64,000 bases of DNA from Alisma plantago-aquatica (taxonomy: Eukaryota > Streptophyta > Magnoliopsida > Alismatales > Alismataceae), in the NCBI GenBank assembly GCA_963693085.1, contig OY856410.1:567764906-567828905 (forward strand). Reading direction: 5' to 3'. Made by a program: the position numbers and the translations under genes. The notes under the pieces are model-generated. The model searched no databases and was not told the DNA's origin. It saw only the letters and a list, made by a program, of their open reading frames with translations. The number at the start of each line of letters is the position of its first letter. The stretch's first letter is position 1. Positions 1 through 12,200 of this stretch are shown one piece after another.

Positions 1-140
1 GAGTTGATGCCATCGACACTAGAGTCGATGCCATCGACCTAAATCCTATATCAACTATTGGAAGAAATACTCCTACTGATGCATTGACAGATAGGTTGAA
101 GCCATTGATAAGGAAATTTGATGCATCAACAACCAAGTCA
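1..140. repeat. Interspersed repeat fragment with TCGATGCCATCGAC words
   Basis: Short dyad words such as TCGATGCCATCGAC and GATGCATCAAC recur here. The reverse complement of this stretch resembles 14640-14935, which shares 'ttaggtcgatggcatcgac'-like text. It is therefore part of a dispersed family, probably an LTR fragment, cut by the window edge. No coding sequence is visible. Confidence 0.4.
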
Positions 141-2985
141 AAGGCATTTACTAATGGAACATTCCAACACTTCAATTTTATTAATGCATCAACATAATGA
201 CCCATCAAAACTAGTTTGCTTTTTCATCAGACCAAGATCTATTATAAAAAATTAGTTCACTTAAGACCAAAACATATCAGGAGATCCAAGTATCCCATTC
301 CAGCATTCAAAAAGATGAATAAAACATAAGGAAGGAAGAGGAGAAAGTTTGACTAGAATCAGAATAGCAACAAGAGAGGTGTATGATTAACAAAAGTCAA
401 CTAGAGATTTTATTGTCCTGGAACATTATGTTCTACACTTGGATTTATCTTTATTTTGATATTTCTACCATGGAATTCATTTTGTTTTGCATTAATTTTA
501 TGGAGCAACTTGTTATCATGAGCATCTAAATTCCTTTCTTTAGAATGTGAGAGCAGACCCATGTGGAACTAATGTAATTGGGTTGGTATTGAATTATATA
601 TTGTGGTTTCTTTTAGTTTGATGGAAGGAAACTTTATTTGTAGAATATATGATTAGCTACATTATCCAATGTTTTAGATAATGTTGATTGTATGAATACA
701 CTCATTTCATCATTTTCCTCCATGAACAAACACATATAAGAGCATGGAAGTCTCTTTATGTGTGTAAGGCTTTTGTCATTGTATAAGTTGAACTTAATGG
801 ATTTTGTAGTGTTTGTATAACATTGAAGTAGGATTCATCACTATTATATGTGGATTTATAATGTAGAAGGGCTTATTGCTTTCATGTCAAGCCTACTAAT
901 TTATATAGTAACTATATATGATCAATTTAGTCAATCTGTAATAGTGGATTTTAATAGCAAATCTAGAATTATAGAGAACATATTGCCTTGATATTTAGTA
1001 ACTCTTAGTGAATCACTTACTTTTGATAATTTATTTAAAGATATTTCAAATTTAAACTTTTTTTTGGACTAGATGATTAATTTTATTTGGTAACAAGGTC
1101 TAGTAGTCCAACTCCTTAGGGTTCGCAATCTTAGGGCTTGTTTTTATTACTTTACAACTATACAGTTGCTTCATATGTGCAAGGTTGGTGGAAGATATGG
1201 ACACACAGTAGGCAACAAGAATGAAATTTTTTTGTCCATATTCCCTAACTAGTAGATTTTATCGACATGATATATTAGGAAAGAGGGTGCAAAATATAAC
1301 TTGTCTTGGAGAAAGTCAAGTGACTATCATTGCAGGGGGATTTGCTTCCTTCTCAAGAAGCACATAGATGGAAACCATTGGCATCCTCCTAGGTAGCACT
1401 CGCAGATGGTGATTTTCAACGTCCTCCTAACATGGCAATGCTAGCTTCCATGCCTCTACGTAGCCTGCATGAACAACTGTAAACTCCACGAGCACTTCCA
1501 AAATAAGACAAGGGAGTTGTCTTTCTGTTCTCTAACATTCTAGTGCCAACATCCTTTCCCCTTCACTATCTCTCCCTTTTGGCTAAGATGGCAAGGCTCT
1601 ATCTCAATAGTACCAAAACTATGACATGAGGAGTCTTGAAATAGTCTCTTGACTTCCTCTCTCAACTTTGCCTCTATTTTATGTCTTGAGCCTTGGACAC
1701 CCCTTCTTAAATAGGAGTGGATGGGATAGGGTTTTCAAAACCCAGGGGATACCAAAGGTCAAATATAATGGTTAGACGACTATTGTGTGCGACCATTCGG
1801 TTGACTAGACCATCTGGTTAATCAACTGGTGTAACTAGTTAGTCAAATGGACTATCCAGCTAGTCGATTGGCTTGTGTTCAGTAGCACAATTAGTGGCTT
1901 TAAATACAATAAATAATTGACATCATTGTGTATCATTCATTATTTTACCCAATCCAGCTGATCATTTTACATGTAGTTGGTTGAATGGACATTCCAACCA
2001 ATCGACTAAGTATTTTAGCCATCTGTTGGGACCATTGTTTAGTATGTTGGTTGGACACTCCAACCATTTGACTGGTTGGTTCCATCGTCCAATGTCAAAA
2101 GTAGTCCACTAGGTTGGCTAGACACTCCAATCGATCGACTGGCACACCATTCGATTGAATGGACACTCCAATCGGTTGATTGAAAACCAATGTTGTTTAA
2201 GTTGATTACTTAAACACATATAATATACAAATTAAATCTTATCCATGAGTAAGCTCCTATTCAAGTGCATCCTATGCGTGTGACCCTACAAGTCCCAAAT
2301 TATATTGGCAGTTACATAAGAAAAGAGCTACATCTAGCAACACATCATTGCTACCCAAGTAATTGGAAAGTTGGAGAACAAATTCAACCTACATTTATGA
2401 TCGTTGTTACCATGATTCTATAGTTCCTTTGTCTTTGATATCCAGATTGAATGTGAGGCATGGAAACATGATCTACTTAATACTCAATCTATGTTTCTTA
2501 AACTAGAGCAGACTATTTAGATGCATGTGAGCTCACATATCATATATTGACTCACATGAGCATGGCACTGAGTTTCTCAGTCTCTCTTATCAAGTATCCA
2601 AGATATAAACTCTAGTAGGAGGTACAAATCACATCTACATCACTCATAGTCAATTCCTATGTGTCACAACTACTCCAGAACCACCTTTATAGAAACACTT
2701 ATTCAAAGGTCACATTGAATGGTTTCAAACGTCATAAAATGACATGTGATGAGTGTAGCAACTTCATGTATATGAACCACAATCACTAGTATCACTTTGA
2801 GAGTTGATTCAGACTATATTTCATGGTTTCTATGTATAAATCTCAAGGTGGGTCTGTCTATTATCTAACAAATACCTATGTGTTTGACTTGATATCCAAT
2901 ATCATGACTAATGAGACCTTGTCATTAGTTAACACACATTCTAGTCGTGTGTATTATTTTCATTTATTTTTCTTCAACAATAACA
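141..2985. other. Non-coding AT-rich stretch, decayed retrotransposon-like DNA
   Basis: No reading frame of note. Between about 1740 and 2210 there are many repeats of words like 'caatcgactgg' and 'ggacactccaacc', and 2220-2940 has an irregular non-coding texture like plant LTRs. I could not define LTR ends, a primer site or a target-site duplication, so the assignment is only 'TE-like'. Confidence 0.35.
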
Positions 2986-2989
2986 TCTG

Positions 2990-3535
2990 AATAGGGACAT
3001 AAAAAGAATGCTAGGATGGCACAAATGAAGTCTATTATGGAGTGATTCCAATCCTTTGAGAGGGCTTCTGGGCAATCTATTTCAATCATCAAGATGAGGA
3101 TCTTTTTCTCCAGGAGTGTGGACTGGGAACTGAAGAGGCATATCGGCAGATTAAGTGGTTATCAATGCACCACATACTTGGGGAAATACCTAGGTGTCCC
3201 AATCATTCATAATCGAGTCAATAAGCTTACCTACAATGAGATCCTAGATAAGGTGAATGGGAGAATATTGGCCTAGTCAACCAAAAGCTTGTCTCTTATA
3301 GGTAGACTTTATCTCACCACAGTGATGTTGCAGGAGATCCCCAGGTACATCATGCAAACTTAGGTTCTTCCTCTACATTTATGTGATAGAATTGATGGCA
3401 CAATAAAAAGATTCACTGGGGGGAACCACAAAATTGACCCTCTTTCTATTGTGGACTGGGATAAAATGACCTATAATAAATAGAATGGTGTCCTAGGACT
3501 GAAACTATGCGATATTAGAATTTAGCTCTGGAAAG
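2990..3535 (+). pseudogene. LINE (L1-type) reverse transcriptase fragment, family A
   Basis: The frame starting near 3094 reads like the end of the RT palm and thumb of plant L1 elements: a '.ASGQSIS..K.RIFFS' segment, then 'YLGKYLGVPI' and 'STKSLSLIGRLYLTTVMLQ'. These motifs normally sit C-terminal to the catalytic FADD box, which is missing here. Stops interrupt the frame at 3274-3276 and again near 3361-3363. The piece abuts a second LINE copy at about 3540 whose sequence begins with a more N-terminal part of the protein, so the two are separate insertions. It is a dead fragment. Confidence 0.65.
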
Positions 3536-3539
3536 GCTC

Positions 3540-5882
3540 GACGCCCTCTCTAAGGAAGAGGAGTGCCTCTACTATCAAAGAAGTAGAGTGGCATGGGTGA
3601 AGGATGTCAAGCGGAATACAAGTTTCTACCAAGGTGCTATTAAATGCAAAGTGGCCAGAGACTCAATTCGCAAACTCATCACAGACGACGGTGAAAAGAT
3701 ACACGCTCACGCCCAATTGTAGGCCGAGGCTGTTTCTTTTTTTACCGATTTGTATAATGCTAAAGACAAACGTCGGACCCCCTTCATGGTGCAACTATAG
3801 AGGAAGGTAACGGTGAAACAGAACAGAGATCTTTATGGCCCTATCATTGATGTTGAGATCTGTGATGCTCTTTGGTCCATAGGATTGGACAAGGCGCCTC
3901 GACCTGATGGTTTCAATGCCAAGTGGTTTTGGCATGCTTGGCCAATCATTGCACCTGACATATGTGTGGCGATTCGATGGATCTACAAAGGTGGCAGCAT
4001 GGTAAGGCAATGCAATCATGCATTCCTTTCCCTAATTCCCAAATCGAGTAACACCGCAACGATGAGGGACTTCCGCTCAATCGCTTGTTGTGGAGTCCTT
4101 TACAAGATTTGGAGCAAATTGCTGGCTAAGAGACTAAAGATGGTGCTTCCAACCATTGTGTCCCCTAATCAAGGGGCATTCATCTTAGGCAGGGACATTA
4201 TGGATTGTGCACAGCTGGCAGGCGAGTTCCTATATGGTTTCAACATCAAACGTGCTAGGCCTAAAGTCTGCATCAAGCTCGACATTACTAAGGCATATGA
4301 TCATGTCTCTTGGGATTCTTTGTGGGAAATTATGCTTAAGTTTGAGTTTGACGAGAAGTGGATCTGATGGATCAAGGAATGCGTTCGCTCTAGCTCCTTT
4401 TCTATGCTAGTGAACGGATTACCTTTCAGACATTTCTCAAGCAACTGAGGCTTGAGGCAGGGCGACCCACTATCACCGTTGCTATTCACCTTAGTAATGG
4501 AACAACTATCACTAATGCTAAGTGATAAAGAGAGATCGGGACATCTGGTCCCTTTCAAAGTCAGAGGCACACCGGTGATGTCGCACCTGATCTTTGCGGA
4601 TGATGTTATGATGTTTCTGGATGGCACACCGCATAACCTTAAGGAGGTGAAAGATACTCTTATCCTCTTTGGGGAGTGCTCGGGCCTACATGCAAATCCG
4701 GCCAAATCATCAGTCTTTCTCTCTAAGGCAGTGGGCCAACACAAAGCTATGTTTGAGAGCATTCTGGGAATGTCGATACATCAGCTGCCTTGCACGTATC
4801 TGGGGTTCTCGTTGATGGCAGGCACTATCACAACACAACAATACAGAGCTTACATGGACCTTCTGTGAAAAATGATCGAGCAATGGCTGACCAACAGAAC
4901 TTCCTTTACAGGCAGGTTGGTCTTAGTGAGGTCCAACATCTTGGGCCTACTCAACTTTTGGGTGATGCAAGGCTACGTACCCCCAGCTGTCATTGATAGG
5001 TTGCAAAGAATTGCCTCACAATTCCTTTGGGGTGGAACTACCCACACAATGTTTTGGGAACGCATGGATCGTCCCTTTGAGGAGGGTGGACTAAACCTTA
5101 AAAACTTCCACAAAGTTAACAGGTGGGCAAACATCAAACGAGTCATCAAGTTCTACACCAAGAAAGAATCCATCTGGTCCAAATGGATGTGTCTCCATTA
5201 CGACAACACTTTGGAAGACACGAGAAACCATAGACAAGGGTTCTCCTGTACGTGGAAAAGAATGGTCGAAGAGTTCTGCAACTACGATGATCTTTTCGAT
5301 TGCACTGAATCAGGAGATCATGCACTCAAGGATGAAGTGCCCACTCCTTGGGAAATGGTCAGGATAAAGGGGCCGAGGTGCCCTATGGGAGAATCTCTAT
5401 GGAACAAGTATAACATGCCAAGATGGGCCACTACTGTCTATAAGGCAGCACAAAGGGCATTGCAAACAGCGGACAGAGTCATGAAATGGGCGCCAAATTG
5501 TGACGCCAAATGCTGCCTTTACAACATGGATGATGAAAGTGGGGAACATTTCTTTTTCAAGTGTTGTTTCTCTAAGGCCTTATGGGACAAGATCACAGCT
5601 AAGTGTGGCCATCAGGCAGACACTTACAGCCCGTTCATGGATCGAGATCAATTCCAATCAAAGAAGAATGAAGCCAGAATACAACTCACCATCTTGGCGA
5701 TGAGTGTTGTTACATACTTCATCTGGAAAGAACACAACAGTAGGAAACATGGCGGATAGAGGCAAACACTATCTGACTTAAAAGATGTGTCCCGCAACGC
5801 TATCCGAGGGGTCTTGTTTGCTAATACAGACTTCTCCAACATGCTTCCTGAAGAGACAAGAAGAGCTTGGGACGTGCACTAA
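3540..5882 (+). pseudogene. LINE (L1-type) ORF2 relic: RT and C-terminal zinc-knuckle region
   Basis: One continuous frame carries the RT of a plant L1-like non-LTR retrotransposon. In order: a pre-RT linker ('RVAWVKDVKRNTSFY'), RT opening ('LDKAPRPDGFNAKW'), 'LIPKSSN....DFRSIA', 'NQGAFILGRDI', 'KLDITKAYDHVSW', 'LRQGDPLSPLLFTL', the catalytic box LIFADDVMMF, 'YLGFSL', and a zf-RVT-like end with C..C..H..C spacing near 5495-5600. The frame is interrupted only by stops (3720, 3798, 4365, 4446, 4866 and 5757), with no frameshift seen, and ends at TAA 5880-5882. The endonuclease domain and ORF1 are missing, so the copy is 5'-truncated. It cannot make a full protein. Confidence 0.85.
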
Positions 5883-6470
5883 AGATGCAAGGCCCTATAT
5901 GGGCCACTGCTTTTTCTATACTTAGAGATTTTTGGCCCTGCGTGGCCTGACTTTCTCTTTTTTCTTTGGGTAGGAATTGCTAACTTTCTAAGCCAAGGCC
6001 CCAAGTGACTTAGGTCAAGAGGGACTAAGACCCATGAAGTCAGTAGGCTGGATCTCACTTAGAGTTCAGATGGGCCGGTGCCTTATTGCCGGGAGAAGGG
6101 ATGTCCCGCCCCAGGCTTTGGACGAGCATTCCAGCACTTAGCCAATTTTGGTGTGTACAAACCCATATAGTGGGGACGGACAACTAAAATTGTTGCTAGT
6201 GGTTGTAGTAGGACCACCTTGTCTGGTCGAGACTTGGCCGAAATTTTTGGTGATTTCTAAACCCACCTAGTGGGGACGGAAGAACCAAAAACAAAGTCAG
6301 GATCTCTTTAGGACCTGTTAGTGGGTCAGGGCCTATGGGCCGCTTAGGCAGGATAGTTTTTTTCCTTATAAAATGATCTTGTACTTTGGAGCATTTTAGC
6401 TCAAGGGTTGGTGATTTGCCAATCCTATTGAATAAAATTACCTATTCAATTCAATGATATTCAATGATAT
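5883..6470 (+). mobile_element. LINE 3' untranslated region and tail
   Basis: Non-coding sequence directly after the ORF2 relic, with the texture of plant L1 3' UTRs: 'cttataaaatgatcttgtac' close to the end. It finishes in a short simple repeat 'ttcaatgata' (two to three copies, about 6440-6470) instead of a clean poly(A). I did not find a convincing target-site duplication. Confidence 0.55.
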
Positions 6471-7500
6471 GTTCTAAATGTGTGCATTCAGAATAATATA
6501 TCTGAACTTTGACTCGAATGAATCAATATAAAGAAAAGTAAGAGTCATAGTGATTCATCCATCTGAATCGCATACAGTGACTTCAAAAGGAAGCAACATC
6601 TGACAAGTATGTCGTCATCAGGGCAATTATTAGACGTTCCAGTTGCCAAGTTATGAACAAATACAATAGCCAATAGAAAGAGCACAGTTTCAGAGCGTAT
6701 ACCAATCAAATTTGCTCGAAAATCCCTCATTGTGCATACTACATATGTATTCATAAAAAAATGGCATCTGTGGAATCGCTTCGGGAATGGCACAATAAGA
6801 AACATACTTAGAAATAAGCGTCTCCGCCTTTACCTAGATGTGGAAGCATGATGGGCGATACTTTTCCAGACCGCAAACATCCAGTCTTTCAGAAAACTTA
6901 ATAAAGACCTGACAATACACAACATACGTCGATAATAATCACTGAGCGACTATCCAGAGAACGATCGCTCTGATACCAATCTTAGAAAATACGTATTGAA
7001 CGACTACAAAGTCTCCATGATCTATGGCCTCGATCCTTCCCTAAACACCAAAAACAACAATGTTCGCCAATAGTGAGGATCAAATTGACAACAACACTTC
7101 GAGACAAGACAGCAAAGGAAGCCCAGAAGTCCGAACAAAGGAGATGGGGAAGCGAGCGTACTCCTAACGGAAGCGAACGATAACAAGGAGTAGTTTCTCT
7201 GTCCTGTGGAATCCCCAACCGATGGATGCTGGTTACCGATAGATTTCCTAGAAAGAGGACCAAATCCATATATAATAAATATATTGTCTCTTTCCATCAT
7301 GGAGAGACACATCAGTTATGGAAACTTGTCCAACCGAATAGATGCATCCATTTAGAAAATATTTAATAAATATATATACATAATTATTTTGGGCTAAACT
7401 AAAAGGAATAGTTTTAATAGTTAGAAGTCGTCTCTCATTCATTCATATAATAACTGTCGTAATAAACTGAACTTGTAGTAATACTTATACATCCAATACT
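6471..7500 (-). mobile_element. Possible copia-like LTR remnant (primer-site motif on minus strand)
   Basis: GCTCTGATACCA at 6967-6978 is the reverse complement of TGGTATCAGAGC, the usual tRNA-iMet primer-binding site of plant Ty1-copia elements. If real, an LTR would lie to its right (about 6985-7440) and 5' internal sequence to its left. No second LTR, gag or pol is visible and the LTR end next to the motif is not a clear CA. The rest holds nothing I recognise. Confidence 0.3.
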
Positions 7501-7507
7501 TATACTT

Positions 7508-7690
7508 CGTTTGGCAAAGTGGTGGCGATTGCTCGGGCAGCGATGGACAACTACAGACAGCGGGTCAACCGCTACCAATAGCATTGCCAAACACATAGTT
7601 GCCCACCGCTCTTATTTTGTATTGTATTTTTTGTCTGGAGCGATCGACAAACTCTACCGACAATCGCGTTACCAAACGCTGCATAAGTTC
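7508..7690. mobile_element. MITE-like fold-back element
   Basis: The left end 'cttcgtttggcaaag' and the right end 'gcgttaccaaacgctgc' are imperfect inverted repeats sharing CGTTTGG(C/T)AA. Inner parts (GCGATTG on both arms) also match in inverted orientation. Length is about 180 bp with no coding capacity. The target-site duplication is unclear, so the superfamily is not assigned. Confidence 0.4.
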
Positions 7691-7739
7691 TATATTACTC
7701 CGAAAAAACATGTTCTATTTCAATAAAAAATATCTAATT

Positions 7740-8872
7740 AGTTTATTTGAATAGATACTACACCTGAATTGTATAACATATTAGTAGTCAAATTACATCT
7801 GCTTGTCCTCTAAAACTAATGTTGTGATTTCACAAAAAAGCAAAAACTTTAGTTGTTGAGATGTCACAGCGTGAAACTCTAATCTCCAGGTTTATGGAAG
7901 TCTCGCGGTTGGGGCTGCTACATTGCCACTTTGTTTCTGGTCCCTCATTACTAGGGCTGAACCTAGGGAGGGACAATGATCTCGCCCTTTCTCCAAGCAA
8001 CGATCCCAGAGCGTGCTGGGGGTTTACTGCCAAGTAGCTGCAAGTGATTGGCAAGAACTTGGCATGTTTGCCAATAACAAGATCATAATGATAGGTTGTT
8101 AGGCTAGAATAAATTAAAAAGCGGGATGATTTGGAGTGAGAGAGAAGAAGGCGGAAAAGGGAAAAATGCGAGAAAAGATAAAATAAAAAGATGAGAAACA
8201 AGGGTTTACAGTCACCCCTGAATAACACCATTAATACCATTATGCTACAAACAAGAAGCCGAAGAGCATACTATCTTTAATTTCTCTTTGATAAAAGTTG
8301 TGTTAGCGTTGTGAAAACTTGCACAATACAGGATTATTTTTATCAACGAGCTCAATATTGTCTAGCAACAATGGATCTTATGACGTATGAAATAGACAAA
8401 ACAACTCGTAGCAAGCTATAAACTGGATTTATATATCGATATTTTTTTAAGTCTGTTTGCATCTAAAAGAAACGTTATTTTATGTACAAGAAACTTAAGA
8501 CAAATCAACAAGCAAAAATGACAAATTCTTGGACATCTCTTAAAAAGATAAAAATAGGGTTGATGGGCTTACCTTTGTTCCTTGCTGACGTCTTTCTATT
8601 ATTTTCAATTCTTTGAAATGGTCAATAGAGATATACTTTACTAGTCATGCATACATGGATACTTGGTTAGTCTTACGTTAGCTTATTGTTTCTTTAACAA
8701 ATCTTAACTAGGGAAAGTAATGATTTTCCATTACAAGAATTCAAACCATTCAAATTAAAATGAAAGTGGCTTCTCACATAGGAAGGCAACATTACAAAAA
8801 TTTCATGGCACATTATAATGGAAAGAAAGTGAAGTCTGTTCTGATGTGCATAATGATGTCAAAAGATTAGAC
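7740..8872. other. Intergenic, no recognised feature
   Basis: AT-rich sequence downstream of the resistance-type gene. A 136-codon minus-strand frame at 7830-8240 exists, but its composition (phenylalanine and serine runs, no domain) does not support a gene. Confidence 0.5.
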
Positions 8873-9170
8873 TAGCCCACTTTTGATGATAGCAACTACG
8901 GTACTAACATCTTTAAGCTTTCAATAAAATTTATTGACCTTTAAAACCCACATCAGTGGATCTAGTTTCAATATAATGTTCGGAAGATGATACAAAGAAA
9001 CAATAAACAAAAAAAAAAAAGGAAACAGAATAGCCCACTTTTGATGATAGCAACTATGGTATTAACATCTTTAAGCTTTACCTTTAAAACCCCCATCAGT
9101 GGATCTAGTTTCAATATCATGTTCGGAAGATGATACAAGGAAACGATATAAAAAGAAAAAGGAAACAGAA
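8873..9170. repeat. Direct tandem duplication, 158-bp unit
   Basis: The stretch starting 'tagcccacttttgatgatag' at 8873 is repeated from 9031 with few differences. The second copy lacks a short piece around 'caataaaatttattga'. Each copy ends in an A-rich run and 'ggaaacagaa'. It lies 80-380 bp downstream of the CNL stop codon, so it could fall in or just beyond its 3' UTR. Confidence 0.75.
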
Positions 9171-9180
9171 CCATCCACGA

Positions 9181-9186
9181 TTTATT
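9181..9186 (-). promoter_or_regulatory. Candidate polyadenylation signal for the CNL gene
   Basis: TTTATT on the plus strand is AATAAA on the minus strand, 66-71 nt downstream of the CNL stop codon at 9252-9254. Position and sequence fit, but plant poly(A) signals are loose. Confidence 0.4.
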
Positions 9187-9251
9187 TCTGTAACAGTAAC
9201 TCCAGTAAGAAGTATTGTATGAGAAGATACTAAGCTTTTATCACCGAGGAA

Positions 9252-12200
9252 TCAATAGTCATCAAAGTCAGAATCGTCAGAATCCAACGAGATTGCCCTT
9301 GAGACAACCCGCGAGTGGTGTCGAGCTCTTACCTCGACATCGCCTCTATAATTATTTGCAGTCTTTCTCGGAACAACACAAATTCCTGGAGTGGATTCCA
9401 TTTTACTTAACCATGATGGTTTTTCCTCAGTCTGAACATGGTCATGGTCTAGGTATCTAAGGTTGTCCGTGCCAACCACTTCCTTGGGTATAGAACACTT
9501 GGATATTTTTAGTGACTCAAGAGCAGGAAGGTTGGAGATGCATACCAATCCAAGTAGTCCTTCCAATTTCATATCATGAACTGAAGGCAAACCTTCAATG
9601 CATTTCAGGTTAGCAGCTCGCTTTATCTGTAACTCTGTCAACAATTCACAAAACTGGAGGCCCTGAGGTAGCGCAATTAATTTGGGGCAGTCCTTAAGCA
9701 CTAGCCTTTTCAAACGAGTAAAGGCGCTGTCACCTTCCTCCCAATCACCCCACTCTTCCCAACTTAACATTCTTTTGAACGAAAGCACCTCCAAATGGGG
9801 AAACTTATCCTTGCCACGAAACAGTTGAGGATCTATCTTCACCATCGCAGACATGTAGTTCAAGGAGAGTACTCTTAGTTGGGGCAGCTCTCCTAGTGGT
9901 GGCAATGTAACGCATGATGGACAATCTAGCAGTCGCAACCATGATAGATTGGGGAGGATATTACCTGTCATCCAGTCAGGAAAAGCTTTTCCATTAAAAC
10001 CACTGATGGCCAACTCTTCTAAGCTAGGAGGTGGACGGAGCTTTTTGAACACTTCTTCCATGTTTTTGACGTCGTCGTCAGTAGAGAAGGAACTAGGTAC
10101 AACACACCACAACCTCAAGCTTCTTAGGTTTTTCTTTCCTCGTAAGTTAGCACCCTCGGCTTCATCTGAAGATGACAGCCTCTCCAAGTTATATATGCGA
10201 AGAAATCGTAGATTTGAAAGACTTTGCAACTCCTCCATTTTGCATCCGATGTCCTGTTTTTCATTATGCATGCGTACAGCAAATCCATCCAGAGTGGCAA
10301 GGTTTGTTAGGTTCCTTAGGCCCTGTGGCATGTACTTTAATGGAGTATCCTTCACAGACAAGTAGCTGAGATTTGACAGCTTCGTTACACGGTCTGAAAG
10401 CATCGTCATTTTCCTGCAGTTCTCTAGATTTAGAGTCTGCAGATTGTGCAAGTGGGAAATGGAATTCGGCAATTGCACGATCGGGTTAGAAGACAAGGTC
10501 AACAGCTTTAGGTGAACTAGATTATCTACTGAATCTGGCAGCTTTGTAATCCCTGTTTGATATAGATCTAAGATTCTCAAGTACTTCAGTTTGCGGCAAA
10601 TGCTCTCTAATAAGGCGTCAGTTACCTTGCTACCGAACAATACTAAAGTCCTTAAATGCCCCTTTTTCATGACAATCTCCAATACTCTGTTTTCTTGCTC
10701 GGAAATCCCATGGGCTCTGTATATCAAAGACAAATTTCTGACTAAAGTGTCGTCTTTAATATTTTCTATTTGGTCATCGTCCATTCCTAACTGCAAATTT
10801 CCAGATAAGGATACGGCTAATGAATGTAGAAGATCATGAATCTTACACACCTTCCGACCGTGGTACTGCGGCTGGGGTTGAAGAAGAAACCTGTTCGTCA
10901 ACTCCCAGTAGTATTCCTCAGCTTTTTTCTCCATTTCGAATATATCATTACCCACAATAAAACCTTCAGCTATCCACATCCGGAGGAGATCCCATTGGAA
11001 AATCTTGAAGCCCTTAGGGAACAAGGAACAGTATAGAAAGCACCGCTTCAGTGGCGGGGGAAGATCGTCATAGCATACATACAATGACCTGTCGAAGTTG
11101 TCCTGAAAGTTCAGCAGCTGGGTCTGGTTTTCGAGGACGTTGTTCCACTCGGTGGTGCTTCTCGGCTTTAATTTTAGGATCCCGCCAACAGCCTTGATTG
11201 CTAGTGGTAAACCGCCACACTGATTCGCGATCTTTCGCCCAATGCTTTCCAATCCGTCTTCCAGTTTTTCATCTGCTGCTTTGGACGGGACTATAATCCC
11301 CTTGAGCATCGACCAAGCGTTTTCGTGTGACAAGTGTTTCTTAACATGGGTTTTGACAGCGTTGACGGCATTGGCGACTTCCTGCTTCTGTGTGGTCACC
11401 AGGATCCTGCTGTCGCTGCTGACGCCATGCAGTGGGCCGCGGAGCAATCTGTTCCATACCTGTGAGTCCCAGACGTTGTCGAGCACCAGGAAGATTTTCT
11501 TGTCTGCCAATGCGGCTTGGATCATGGGGTCGAGTTCCGACTTCTCTTCAGCCTCTCCACAACTTCCACACGCCTGGCGGAGGACTAGCTTCAACAGTTT
11601 GAGCGGCTGGTACGTCCTTGATACGCACACCCACATCGTCTTGTCAAAATCGGATATAATCTGACTGTCGTTATAAACCATCTGAGCCAGGGTCGTCTTC
11701 CCTACTCCGGCCATACCAGTTATCGTGAAAACAGCCGGATGAGTAGCCGTGTCATTCTTTAGATCATGTCTAGACAACAACGCCACGACGTCAATTACTT
11801 CCATCTCCAGTCCAACAATATCCTCCGCCACCACAACTGAGGACGTGCCGATTCTGTAAGATTGACCTCTGGTCAGTTCAGCCCTTGGCGTCACCACGGA
11901 CGAAGTTCCTGACGCCTGGAGCAGACTGGCCCTGCTGCTGCATATTTCATCCAAATGCTTGGCTATGGCATTAACTCTTCTTCCCATGCGACACCAAACC
12001 TTGAATTTGTAGTGGAGAACGCGGATGGAACAATTACTTTGGAGTAGGTGAAGACGGTAGTCCTCTGTGAGGTCATCGGTGTCGTATATGATGTCGATGA
12101 GGTTGTCAAGGTGTTCGCGGGTTCCCTTGTCTCCAAGATCCGCCAGTCTCTCAGATTGACGGACGGCATCCTCCACGTTCTTCATCTTGCTTTGGAGGCT

